This document shows positions 1 through 6,661 of a DNA stretch of 43,344 nt, piece after piece. The stretch's first letter is position 1. The number at the start of each line of letters is the position of its first letter. Both the position numbers and the translations under genes were made by a program. The notes beneath the pieces were generated by a model, which was not told the DNA's origin, ran no database searches, and worked only from the letters and a program-made list of their open reading frames with translations. This DNA comes from a virus. The stretch spans positions 1 to 43,344 of the IMG/VR virus record IMGVR_UViG_3300008266_000114. One strand, 5' to 3'.

Positions 1-114
1 ACGGTTCATGGTTCGCCCAAATCTGCGCCCCATCATCGCGTAGCGGCTCGCCGATATCAAGTCGTCCGCCAGTTTGACGAGCACGCCGTCCTTGCGGTGG
101 TAGATGTTGAACTC
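1..114. repeat. Terminal redundancy, left copy
   Basis: Bases 1-114 are identical to 43231-43344. Both copies lie in the same reading frame of the large terminase gene, and joining them gives one uninterrupted gene. The simplest reading is a circular or circularly permuted molecule whose assembly overlaps itself, giving a unit genome of 43230 bp. A genuine physical direct terminal repeat is possible, but such repeats usually lie between genes and not inside terL. Confidence 0.95.
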
Positions 115-1386
115 CTCGAACCACATCGTGCAGGTGCTGAAGACTTTCCAGCGGCCCTCGTTCATCCGGGTCAGCATGTCCATAATGCCGGCTTCGACAC
201 CGACCGAGCCGTCCTCGAATGTGACGTGGCTCTCGTGCATGCTCAGGCCCGCCGCCCGATACTGCTTCGCCAACTGGAGCCCCGAGCCCTTGTCGGTCTG
301 GTTGCCGTCGTGAGGCCAGACCCACGGCAGGCGAGCGCCCCACTGCTTCAGGGTCGCGCCGTGCACCAGCGGGGTCTGCTTGCGCTCGCGGTACTCGCGG
401 GTCAGGTAAAGTGTGTCGGTGTCGCGATCCCAGGCGAGTTCGACGGCGGCGAAGGGGTGATCCCAGCCGAAATCCATGCCGCCAATACGCGCCCAGTGAT
501 CGGGGATTTGAATAGGGTCGATCTTGATGCGATCTTCAGCGATATTGAAGACGCGTCCAGAACCGAGAACGGGTATGCCTTTGGTACGCGCATCCCGAGT
601 AGCGTCGTCATAAGATGCGATAATTCTGGCTTTTTGTGCATCGCTATAGTGTCCCACGTCTTCGATGGTCATCTGAACCACGACGCGGTCGTTGCCGGGG
701 TTCTGGAAGAACTTCATCACGACTTGCGACATGCCCTTCAGCGGCGTGAAGGTGATGTAGACCATGCCATCGGTCGCGTTGGTTCGGGTGACGGCTTCCT
801 CGTAAACGTCGTAGGGCGGCTCCTCGTCGAGCCAGACGCCGTCCACGGTGCTCGCCTGCCACTTCGCGCGGCCCTGGTCGAAGCTCTTGAACTGGAGCAC
901 CGACTGGCCGCCCTGGACGTGATTGACCACGACCGCGTCGATGGCGTCCTTCACGCCGGCCCGGCGCTTCGGCTGCTGCGCGATGCACTCGCGCGGGATC
1001 AGCCCCGTGCCCCATAGCTCCTCAATCGACGGCGGCCCGACGAGCAGGCGCTGCATGCCGTCGCGGGTTAACTCGCCGGACTCAGAGCCCGCCAGCCAAG
1101 CGGTCGGTCGCGACCACATCCGGCCCTTCCAGCCGGGCGGATACCGGCCGGTCAGGTGGAAGGCAAGCTCGGCCGCGCCCGAGTAGGTCTTGCCCAACTG
1201 GTTGCCGGCCGAGAACAGGCGCTCGCGGTAGCGGGAGCCTAGCTCGTGGAAGTATGCCTGCTTCGGGTAGGGCCGATAGTCGGACAGCTTCGCGAACTTG
1301 GTCTGCTCCTGCTTCGCGGCATTGACCCGCTGCACGAGCGCCTGAAGTTCATCATCCGACAGGCTCTTGAGTTGGTCGATGTTCAC
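1..1386 (-). CDS. Terminase large subunit (5' part; continues at the right window end)
   Basis: ATP-driven DNA packaging motor and headful or site nuclease, acting at the portal of the prohead. The frame reads from a GTG at 1386 off the left edge and resumes at 43230, stopping at 43159; the rejoined protein is 485 aa. The Walker A-like motif GNQLGKT is at about residues 61-67, Walker B VWLDEEP at about 184-190, and the nuclease start GGMDFGWDH at about 302-310, the Terminase_6N/6C arrangement. The GTG overlaps the upstream TGA (GTGA), so translation is probably coupled. Codons for residues 243-300 (about 480-660) use far more A/T in third positions than the rest of the gene. GTG was chosen because it is the only start that fits the overlap. 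Confidence 0.95.
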   Translation of the reverse strand, partial: MNIDQLKSLSDDELQALVQRVNAAKQEQTKFAKLSDYRPYPKQAYFHELGSRYRERLFSAGNQLGKTYSGAAELAFHLTGRYPPGWKGRMWSRPTAWLAGSESGELTRDGMQRLLVGPPSIEELWGTGLIPRECIAQQPKRRAGVKDAIDAVVVNHVQGGQSVLQFKSFDQGRAKWQASTVDGVWLDEEPPYDVYEEAVTRTNATDGMVYITFTPLKGMSQVVMKFFQNPGNDRVVVQMTIEDVGHYSDAQKARIIASYDDATRDARTKGIPVLGSGRVFNIAEDRIKIDPIQIPDHWARIGGMDFGWDHPFAAVELAWDRDTDTLYLTREYRERKQTPLVHGATLKQWGARLPWVWPHDGNQTDKGSGLQLAKQYRAAGLSMHESHVTFEDGSVGVEAGIMDMLTRMNEGRWKVFSTCTMWFEEFNIYHRKDGVLVKLADDLISASRYAMMGRRFGRTMNR

Positions 1387-1784
1387 GAGTGGCCCTTCGG
1401 TCCTTGCGGCATGCGCTCCAGCTTATCCGCCACCAGGCTCGCATAGCCGGTGATGTCGCGCCAGTGGTCCTCGTGGTAGTTGTCGCCCGCGACGATCCGC
1501 GCCAGCTTCACCGCGATCATGTCCAGCGCATAGCGCTGCGGCGGCGGAAGCTCCTTCTTCAGGTGTCGGTCGATGGCGGCCTTTATGCCGTCATACGCGG
1601 CGGCGGCGTGGTAGAACTCGCCGTGCGTGGCGCGACGGCCCAACGGCTCGCCGGCCTCCGCTTCGAGCACCCGCTGATCGGCCTGCTGCTCGGCCTCCAT
1701 CTCGGCAAGGCAGCGCTCGCCGTAGGGGGTCAGGAGCCCGAGCTTCTGACACTCTTGCAGCATCTTCATGTCCGGCTTGCCCAT
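1383..1784 (-). CDS. Small DUF6378-like protein
   Basis: 133 aa starting MGKPDMKML. The C-terminal half carries a MIAVKLARI segment followed by HEDHWRDITGYASL, which resembles the DUF6378 family of short phage proteins; the biochemical role of that family is not known to me. The start at 1784 is preferred over the ATG nine bases upstream because it makes a TGATG stop-start overlap with the preceding gene, the arrangement used repeatedly in this operon, with GAGTGG upstream as a possible ribosome site. Lies directly before the large terminase. Confidence 0.7.
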   Translation of the reverse strand: MGKPDMKMLQECQKLGLLTPYGERCLAEMEAEQQADQRVLEAEAGEPLGRRATHGEFYHAAAAYDGIKAAIDRHLKKELPPPQRYALDMIAVKLARIVAGDNYHEDHWRDITGYASLVADKLERMPQGPKGHS

Positions 1785-2305
1785 CAGTTCCACTCGATAT
1801 GGTCGGGGGTGATGATCCTGGCGGTGTTAGCCGGCACCTCCAGATCGGCCATGAGCATGATCGGGTGCTCGCGATGCGGCTTGTGCACGCCGACCTTCGT
1901 GGCCTCGTTGACAGCCGACAGCATGGCGTTCCAGGCGGCGGCGAACTCAACCTTGTAGGCCGGCGCGCCTTCCGGCAGTTCGGGCATGCGGCCATGGCCG
2001 ACACCCATCCAGCCGACGACCCGGTTCAGGTCTTGGCCTTCCTCGCGCATGAAGGCGATGTTCGCGGCCATGAAGCGCTCGACCGCTTCCTCCAGCCCAT
2101 GCTTGGCCTTCGTGTCGGACGTGACCTTGGCGATGCACGCCGCGACCAGGTGAAGCTCGCCGGCCTTCAGGTGGCGCACCACCTCGCGCGCCTTGGCGGC
2201 ATCGGCCGAGAAGGTGGCCTCCTTGCGGTCGGCCGCGTCGATCTTGCGGGCTTCCGGCCGCCGGGCCGCGACACTCTCCTGGACCCGCTTCAGAACATCG
2301 CTCAT
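1784..2305 (-). CDS. Hypothetical protein of the packaging operon
   Basis: 173 aa, not recognised. The product starts MSDVLKRVQES, is charged and probably helical in its first 70 residues, and ends in HIEWN, an acidic-Trp C-terminus shared with several other proteins here. The start at 2305 overlaps the upstream stop as ATGA; a longer frame back to 2356 exists but would run into the upstream gene. Function unknown; position suggests late expression with the terminase genes. Confidence 0.75.
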   Translation of the reverse strand: MSDVLKRVQESVAARRPEARKIDAADRKEATFSADAAKAREVVRHLKAGELHLVAACIAKVTSDTKAKHGLEEAVERFMAANIAFMREEGQDLNRVVGWMGVGHGRMPELPEGAPAYKVEFAAAWNAMLSAVNEATKVGVHKPHREHPIMLMADLEVPANTARIITPDHIEWN

Positions 2306-2484
2306 ATCGTGAACTCCTTGCCGCATCGCCGGCATCGGTGGGTGTGCATGTGCCACGGGTACGGAGGGTCCGCATCCGGGTAGTCGTGGTAATCATCGTG
2401 CTTTTCACGGCCGATGGACATCTCGCACACTGCCGCCTTGTCCAAGCGGGTCCACGCGAGAAAGCGTCGCCATAGCCGCTTCAT
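2302..2484 (-). CDS. Small Cys-pair (zinc-ribbon-like) protein
   Basis: 60 aa: a basic N-terminus (MKRLWRRFLAWTRL) followed by an aromatic, acidic middle and a C-terminal HTHRCRRCGKEF segment. The CxxC with nearby His residues suggests one bound metal. Its stop overlaps the next start (ATGA) and its own ATG overlaps the preceding stop (ATGA), so it sits inside a tightly coupled operon. Role unknown; short proteins of this appearance are common in phage genomes. Confidence 0.65.
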   Translation of the reverse strand: MKRLWRRFLAWTRLDKAAVCEMSIGREKHDDYHDYPDADPPYPWHMHTHRCRRCGKEFTI

Positions 2485-2603
2485 CGTGTGCTCCGTGCGA
2501 TCTCGGGCGAGGACGAGACTGTCCGGCCGCCCATGGTTGCCATGCCGATCAAGGTCCAGGCCGCGAGCCCGTAGATCAGCGCGTAGGTGCGAAGGTGGCC
2601 CAT
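2481..2603 (-). CDS. Short single-pass membrane protein
   Basis: 40 aa (MGHLRTYALIYGLAAWTLIG...), with one hydrophobic segment at residues 7-24 and a polar tail. The start at 2603 overlaps the upstream TGA by one base (TGATG) and its stop overlaps the next ATG (ATGA), so both junctions support it as a real gene although it is very short. Function not recognised; a role in membrane damage or superinfection exclusion is only a guess. Confidence 0.6.
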   Translation of the reverse strand: MGHLRTYALIYGLAAWTLIGMATMGGRTVSSSPEIARSTR

Positions 2604-3463
2604 CAGTCCCACTCCACTTCGGCCGGAACGTCGGCCTCCAGATCGACGACCTGCTTCAGGCCGTCCGCCAGGTTCGTATGGTCCGGCATCCGCAGCGTGC
2701 CGACGCGCTCGGCCGAGCCGGTGACGGTCGCCTGCTCGAAGGTCTTGGCCGCGCCCTGCATGGCCTCGGCCACGTCGATGTCCTCGTAGTCGAGCACGTT
2801 GGTTGTCGCGACAACCTTGGCTTCCTCGGCGCGGCGCTTCAACTCCTCGTTCAGGACCGCCAGGATTTGATCGGCCGCTTCGGGGTCGAGCGCTTCGCCC
2901 GGCCGCACCGTCACGTCGCTCTCGATCTTCTTCGGGATGAAGGTCGCCATCATGGTCTTGATGAACTGCCCCGGCGCTTTCTGCGCGAAGGCTTCCATCG
3001 CGGCCTTGCCTTCCTTCACGAAGGTCTCACGGGCCGTCTTGGATAGCCGGAACGCGAGATCGGCCTGCTGCTGCTTCACCGTCATGCGCGCCGGCACCCA
3101 GTCGGGGTACTCGGGCTTGCCGGCGTGCAGCCGCGCCAGCATGTGCACCTCGGCGACGATGTGGGCGTTGTGCATCCGCGCCCGAATGCTGTTGGTCCCG
3201 ACGATCAGCCAGCGGGGGTGATCGACGTATTCCCGGCAGATCACGACCTTCCGCTCGCGCTCGTCGAACCAATCGCGGGTGTCGTCCTGGATGAAGCTCT
3301 CGCCCTGCTGCACCGCCTTGGGCACGAACAGCCACATCCGGCTGTCGTCCGGCGGCAGGATGCCGGCCGCGAGCGGAGCGGGCAGCTTGATCTTGCCCTG
3401 CGCGTTGCCTGGCCGAGCGACAGGGCCGGGGAGGGCGTTGGGGAGGCGGGCGTCAGACGGCAT
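2603..3463 (-). CDS. Candidate terminase small subunit
   Basis: 286 aa. Residues about 130-225 contain TVKQQQADLAFRLS, an ARETFVKEGKAAMEAF helix and FIKTMMATFIPKKIE followed by acidic helices. This recalls the helical segment and the 'xxLxxxxxPKxxE' end seen in small terminase proteins that recognise the pac site. The first 120 residues (WLFVPKAVQQGESF, FDERERKVVICREY) match no fold I know. It ends in EVEWD. Its position five genes before terL fits packaging. The assignment rests on weak motif likeness and context; it could instead be an unrelated packaging-operon protein. Confidence 0.4.
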   Translation of the reverse strand: MPSDARLPNALPGPVARPGNAQGKIKLPAPLAAGILPPDDSRMWLFVPKAVQQGESFIQDDTRDWFDERERKVVICREYVDHPRWLIVGTNSIRARMHNAHIVAEVHMLARLHAGKPEYPDWVPARMTVKQQQADLAFRLSKTARETFVKEGKAAMEAFAQKAPGQFIKTMMATFIPKKIESDVTVRPGEALDPEAADQILAVLNEELKRRAEEAKVVATTNVLDYEDIDVAEAMQGAAKTFEQATVTGSAERVGTLRMPDHTNLADGLKQVVDLEADVPAEVEWD

Positions 3464-3669
3464 CAGGGCACCAGTTCACAGCCGGCGGGGGTCCGCTTCC
3501 ACAGCCGCCTCACCTTGGCGTCCTGCGCGAGCAGTCCTTTGCGCTTCAGTTGCTGACGGAGCACGGAACCGCGCTTCATCGTCCCGGCCCGGTTTATGCT
3601 CACGCGCACCCAGCCCCCACTGGCTGGAAAGCGGCGAAGCTCTGTTTCCTGTTCGACAGTCAGCTTCAT
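3463..3669 (-). CDS. Small basic hypothetical protein
   Basis: 68 aa beginning MKLTVEQETELRR, rich in Lys/Arg and probably helix-strand-helix (GGWVRVSINRAGTM, then RRLWKRTPAG). The start at 3669 gives an ATGA overlap with the preceding gene, and the stop makes a TGATG overlap with the next. A longer start at 3699 would overlap its neighbour by more than 30 bases. Small DNA- or RNA-binding protein is possible; no family recognised. Confidence 0.6.
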   Translation of the reverse strand: MKLTVEQETELRRFPASGGWVRVSINRAGTMKRGSVLRQQLKRKGLLAQDAKVRRLWKRTPAGCELVP

Positions 3670-3908
3670 GTCCTCGGCCCCCCGCCGATCCCAAGCCACG
3701 GCCCGCCCGATATCACCTCGCCGTCGAACTCGGGCCGGACGTACTTCGCTCCGTTCGGGACGCTCTGCATCTCGCCGATGGCCGTCCAGTCCGACCTTTG
3801 CTCGGGGCCGCCGTTGATCGTGTAGACCACGCGCCAGACCGCGCGCAGCGGGACACTCGACCGCATATCGTGCGTGACCTGTTCCGATGCGGCTGGATCG
3901 CCTGCCAT
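3666..3908 (-). CDS. First gene of the packaging operon, hypothetical
   Basis: 80 aa beginning MAGDPAASEQ. The start at 3908 is fixed by a strong ribosome site (AAGGAGG, 6 bases before ATG). The centre reads RAVWRVVYTINGGPEQRSDW and looks like beta strands; the C-terminus is glycine-rich. Not recognised. As the promoter-proximal gene of the minus-strand packaging operon, it is followed by six or more coupled genes ending with terL. Confidence 0.65.
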   Translation of the reverse strand: MAGDPAASEQVTHDMRSSVPLRAVWRVVYTINGGPEQRSDWTAIGEMQSVPNGAKYVRPEFDGEVISGGPWLGIGGGPRT

Positions 3909-4105
3909 ATCAACCTCCTTGTTAGCGGCCCCCGCCTGTGCCCGCCTCACGGCAGGGCACCAACTCAGCGCGCCGAGATGTGATGAAGCCGGGGGCCGCT
4001 GGTTGGCAAATGGCCACAGGGCTTCGGCCTTGTCAAGTGCCGGGCGAATGGACGGATCACTGGGTAGCCCGGCGGTCTAAGAAGTAACTCACAGAACAAA
4101 AGTTA
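3909..4105 (-). promoter_or_regulatory. Leader and candidate promoter of the packaging operon
   Basis: Gene-free stretch between the HNH gene's stop and the first packaging gene. On the minus strand TTGACA at 4036-4031 is a perfect -35 match; a -10 around 4013-4007 (CCATTT or CATTTG) is poor. Between promoter and gene there is a 10-bp perfect inverted repeat, AGCGGCCCCC at 3924-3933 and its complement at 3991-4000, which could fold the leader RNA. The TTGACAAG octamer recurs in the capsid promoter (39673-39666). Confidence 0.4.
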
Positions 4106-4705
4106 TCAGTCCCACTCTACCGGAACCACGGAAGCCACCAGTTCGTCGAACGTCGTTCCGTTGTTAACTATAGTTTTCTGTACCAGCGCCACCGCGAGCC
4201 GCAGAACCACGGCGTCGGTGCTCGCGCCCTTGGCCCGGTTGTACGCCCAGCACACCGCTTGCACGTTCCCGGCTACATACCCCCGGCTACTGTCTACCCG
4301 ATCCAGCGACGCAGCCCACGGGCCGCTCGGCTCGAACGCTATTCCCGTCCTGGCGCATGTACCGCAGATAAGCGCATCCGCTATCCAAGCTTCCGTCAGG
4401 TCGAACGCAACATCTTTCACCAGTGCTCTCGACTTAGCCCGCATGAATAGGTTCGTGGCGCGATACAGCAAACTTGTGTTTTCTGCACGTGCTGCTCTAA
4501 GCCGCCTCCGCTCCTCCAGTTCGTCGCGCTTCTCGTGGTACCGACGAGCGCTGCGCCTTTTAGCTTCTTCGCTTCTCCGTGCTCTGTAGTTGTCGCTGAG
4601 CCAGTACTTCACGGTTTTGCGCGACACCCGAAGCTCGTCGGATATTTGCTGGTGTGTCATGCCTTGAACCCGCAGTTCTCGTACTCTCTGTCCTGTCTCT
4701 GTCAC
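4106..4705 (-). CDS. HTH-HNH homing-type endonuclease
   Basis: 199 aa from a GTG start with AAGGAG eight bases upstream. Residues 14-37 (GMTHQQISDELRVSRKTVKY) form a helix-turn-helix of the resolvase/sigma type; a long basic helical linker follows. Residues about 110-165 carry a CGTCART pair and the SLDRVDSSRGYVAGNVQ segment, ending CWAYNRAKG, typical of HNH enzymes that treat DNA sites with a conserved LDRID(S)xxGY motif. Known relatives are free-standing homing endonucleases. It ends in PVEWD. The gene is less GC-rich than its neighbours, a sign of acquisition. It could be an active mobile gene or domesticated. Confidence 0.8.
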   Translation of the reverse strand: MTETGQRVRELRVQGMTHQQISDELRVSRKTVKYWLSDNYRARRSEEAKRRSARRYHEKRDELEERRRLRAARAENTSLLYRATNLFMRAKSRALVKDVAFDLTEAWIADALICGTCARTGIAFEPSGPWAASLDRVDSSRGYVAGNVQAVCWAYNRAKGASTDAVVLRLAVALVQKTIVNNGTTFDELVASVVPVEWD

Positions 4706-4926
4706 TGCTTCGTCTCCTTGCTATCTAGTACCCCTCGCATTGTTTCTCTGTTTTGACAAGTACCCCTGCCCGTAAACCGCCCGAAAAATGCGTATCAGGT
4801 ACCGCGCGCGCCTGTGCAAATTGTTTGGGGGCTCCCCCGGCCCCTAAGTTGGCAGGCTGCAAACTCAAGTTTTCGCATCAAATCGGCAGTGCGCGCGGCC
4901 CGACCTGGTCGCTAAGTCATTGATAT

Positions 4927-4936
4927 GCCTAGGCAA
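4927..4936. promoter_or_regulatory. GCCTAGGCAA site 1
   Basis: Contains the 8-bp palindrome GCCTAGGC; the same ten bases recur at 5288-5297, and the reverse form TTGCCTAGG lies in the promoter spacer near 5887. CTAG-containing palindromes are usually rare, so three in 1 kb of control region suggest operators. Confidence 0.35.
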
Positions 4937-5205
4937 TCTGGAGTGAACAATAATTCACTAGCTTGCACGTTTGCAAGCACGGTGAAGCGTTGACTAAGGC
5001 CCGGTGAACCAAGTGAGGCGGCAGTGGCGCTAGAGCGCGTTGCATCGCCCGCAATCGCATCGTGCACAACCTATCCACCGCCACAATCACGTCAGCGAAT
5101 AGCCAATACTCGGCTTGTTCACTCGACCCACCGCGACACCGTAGCGCAAGGCGAGCGCCGGCAACTGCCGTGCGCTTATCCCTACACGCTAGGTTGTCGC
5201 ATAAC

Positions 5206-5229
5206 CCGGCAAATAGCCGGATTTGCCGG
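5206..5229 (+). other. Stable inverted repeat in control region
   Basis: Perfect 9-bp arms (CCGGCAAAT / ATTTGCCGG) around AGCCGG. No T-run follows, so it is not a standard intrinsic terminator; it could be a protein-binding dyad or part of an origin. Confidence 0.45.
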
Positions 5230-5287
5230 CTTGCCTTATACGGGAATTGGATGCTAAACCGACCTACTCAATCAACCTAACCCTAAA

Positions 5288-5297
5288 GCCTAGGCAA
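5288..5297. promoter_or_regulatory. GCCTAGGCAA site 2
   Basis: Second exact copy of the ten-base palindromic site, 13 bases before the start codon of the first plus-strand gene and immediately before its ribosome site. Binding here could block translation-proximal transcription of that gene. Confidence 0.35.
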
Positions 5298-5310
5298 ACA
5301 GGAGTTATCA

Positions 5311-5853
5311 ATGCCCTATCCAACCAAGTCATTCGAAGCCGACATCCCGCCCGATCTGCTCGACCTGTTCGCACTCGATGGCGACCGCGTGCGCTGGTCA
5401 TCCAAGCCCGTGACCGGCCGCCGCACGACCAAGCGCGCACCATGGGGCGACCTAGCCGGCGGCAAGCCCGTCGTTGGTCGCGGCGCGCTCGTAACCGTGT
5501 CCGGCTTCACGCTCCTGACCGCTGACATCCTGTTCGCACTGCGCCACGCTGGCGAGTGGGCTTGGCAAGTCGGCTCGACCGTCCCATGTGCGCCATGCGG
5601 CGAAGACGTGGATCGCTGGCGCGCTATCATCCGCGAGCGCTTCGCCATGGATCGCGAGACAGTAGTTTGGGCCGTTGATCGCGGTTTTACCGCGTCGCGC
5701 TCGCCACGCTACTGCGCTGGCTCGCCAGTCACTGGCCTGCGCTTGTCCGGCTTTCGCGGCTCAATCGTCACCACCTCAAGCGTCGGTATCCTGTTAACTG
5801 ACGTTCGCAGCGTGCTGGAAACCGGCCTGTTCCCCTTTGAGGAGTGGGGTTGA
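5311..5853 (+). CDS. First rightward gene; hypothetical, resembles the DNA-recognition half of AP2/HNH enzymes
   Basis: 180 aa; ATG preceded by AGGAG eight bases upstream. The N-terminal part (LLDLFALDGDRVRWSSKP, then GGKPVV...VTVSGFTLLTADIL and FALRHAGEW) has the pattern of the strand-rich N-terminal half of AP2/HNH endonucleases, but no HNH catalytic residues follow. Cysteines at about 92-96 (CAPCG) are isolated. It ends in FEEWG. As the first gene beyond the divergent control region it is likely expressed early. Function unknown; a DNA-binding regulator or the remnant of an endonuclease are both possible. Confidence 0.75.
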   Translation: MPYPTKSFEADIPPDLLDLFALDGDRVRWSSKPVTGRRTTKRAPWGDLAGGKPVVGRGALVTVSGFTLLTADILFALRHAGEWAWQVGSTVPCAPCGEDVDRWRAIIRERFAMDRETVVWAVDRGFTASRSPRYCAGSPVTGLRLSGFRGSIVTTSSVGILLTDVRSVLETGLFPFEEWG

Positions 5854-5874
5854 AAACTTTTGTTCGCAATCCGC

Positions 5875-5903
5875 TTGACACACGGTTTGCCTAGGTTTAG
5901 GTA
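5875..5903 (+). promoter_or_regulatory. Candidate promoter before the small-gene cassette
   Basis: TTGACA at 5875-5880 (perfect -35), 17-base spacer, TAGGTA at 5898-5903. The spacer contains TTGCCTAGG, the reverse form of the GCCTAGGCAA sites at 4927 and 5288, so a factor bound there would cover the promoter. Confidence 0.5.
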
Positions 5904-5938
5904 AAGGACATCGCAACACACAAACCGGAGCAAATCAC

Positions 5939-6292
5939 ATGTTTCAGAAAGTCAAATCTGTTCCTGAGTTCTCGCGTCGCGGGCAATTTATTGCTGACAG
6001 TCGCGGGCACGGGCTTCTCAGCGCCGCGTTCCACCGCGCCTATCGAATGAATGACGCCGCCGCACGCAATGCCACGCTAACGCAGCTTGTCGCGACCTGC
6101 CGCGAGCGCGGTTATCATTTCGAGACCGTCTATGACGCGGAGCATGGCCGGCGCTATCTCGCAATCCTGTTCCTCTACAGCGTCGCGAGCGATCCGGACA
6201 TCCGCCAGCGCGAGAATCTGGGCGCTCGCAAAATGGCGTTCGACTTTATCACTGCCCCGGAGCATGAGCGCTACAACGCGCACGCGCCGTAA
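5939..6292 (+). CDS. Hypothetical protein, small-gene cassette
   Basis: 117 aa (MFQKVKSVPEFSRR...). GGAG lies about ten bases before the ATG. The central segment YHFETVYDAEHGRRYLAILF alternates strand and helix; no family recognised. It is followed directly by the first double-hairpin element. Likely an early host-takeover or accessory protein by position only. Confidence 0.7.
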   Translation: MFQKVKSVPEFSRRGQFIADSRGHGLLSAAFHRAYRMNDAAARNATLTQLVATCRERGYHFETVYDAEHGRRYLAILFLYSVASDPDIRQRENLGARKMAFDFITAPEHERYNAHAP

Positions 6293-6295
6293 GGA

Positions 6296-6343
6296 CGTTT
6301 CGACCGTGCCGCGCTCCGCGCGGTACTCCGAAGCGCCCGCTTC
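6296..6343 (+). repeat. Double-hairpin intergenic element 1
   Basis: Hairpin A: GTGCCGCGC (6306-6314), loop TCC, GCGCGGTAC (6318-6326). Hairpin B: GAAGCG, loop CC, CGCTTC (6330-6343). It starts three bases after a stop codon, like the five copies that follow. Confidence 0.75.
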
Positions 6344-6365
6344 ACTGCAAACAGGAGTTATCAAA

Positions 6366-6593
6366 ATGCCGCAGGTTTCAGCATTCAGCAATGGCGGTTT
6401 CGTTGTGCACAAAGCCTATATAGGCGCGTCGCCTATGAAGTTTTCTGCTTGGTTCGACGAGGCCGGAAAGCTCCTCTCGGCCGAGGGATACACGGCGCGC
6501 GGGCATGCGCGAGATGTCAAGCCCGGCTCGGCCGCTTGGATCGAGCTAGAGCGCGGCGCGAGCTACTATCGCACATACCTGCCGAAAGCCTGA
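6366..6593 (+). CDS. Hypothetical protein, small-gene cassette
   Basis: 75 aa (MPQVSAFSNGGFVVHKAY...). The ribosome site lies in the 17-base string GCAAACAGGAGTTATCA, which is also found before the gene at 5311. Predicted mainly beta (FVVHKAYIG, KFSAWFDEAGKLLSAEGYT). Not recognised. Flanked on both sides by double-hairpin elements, so it looks like an exchangeable cassette. Confidence 0.7.
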   Translation: MPQVSAFSNGGFVVHKAYIGASPMKFSAWFDEAGKLLSAEGYTARGHARDVKPGSAAWIELERGASYYRTYLPKA

Positions 6594-6603
6594 CGTTTCG
6601 ACA

Positions 6604-6641
6604 CTGCGCCGCTCCGCGACGCAGCACGAAGCGCCCGCTTC
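6604..6641 (+). repeat. Double-hairpin intergenic element 2
   Basis: Hairpin A: CTGCG/CGCAG outer stem (6604-6608, 6620-6624) plus an inner CGC-TCC-GCG, same loop as element 1. Hairpin B: GAAGCG-CC-CGCTTC (6628-6641), identical to element 1. Confidence 0.75.
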
Positions 6642-6661
6642 ACAACCTTGGAGATACACCC

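Larger units (their letters stand above)
4706..5310. other. Gene-free divergent control region
   Basis: About 600 bp with no convincing gene, between the minus-strand HNH gene and the first plus-strand gene. It holds AGTACCCCT twice (from 4727 and 4758, about 30 bp apart), inverted repeats at 4942-4959 (AGTGAA-N6-TTCACT), 4961-4978 (GCTTGCA-N4-TGCAAGC) and 5206-5229 (9-bp arms, loop AGCCGG), and two GCCTAGGCAA sites at 4927 and 5288. A weak plus-strand promoter (TTGCCT at 5231, TAAACC at 5255) could serve the first gene. It is the best place for early promoters, their operators, and possibly a replication origin; none of these roles is proven by sequence. Confidence 0.6.

Noticed and set aside
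402-641. 79-codon minus-strand frame inside the terminase gene (+1 to terL)
   Set aside because: It overlaps the codon-shifted patch and so was considered as a second overprinted gene, but its start has only a weak, distant GGGA and half of it lies outside the patch.
97-1017. 306-codon plus-strand frame opposite terminase
   Set aside because: Antisense shadow of terL, which has all motor and nuclease motifs.
4753-4778. Plus-strand TTGACA in the control region as a promoter
   Set aside because: No -10-like hexamer at 16-18 bases; kept only as a note on the shared TTGACAAG octamer.
5024-5280. Two overlapping plus-strand frames of about 75 codons in the control region
   Set aside because: Unusual composition, no convincing ribosome site, and they run through inverted repeats; better explained as non-coding control DNA.
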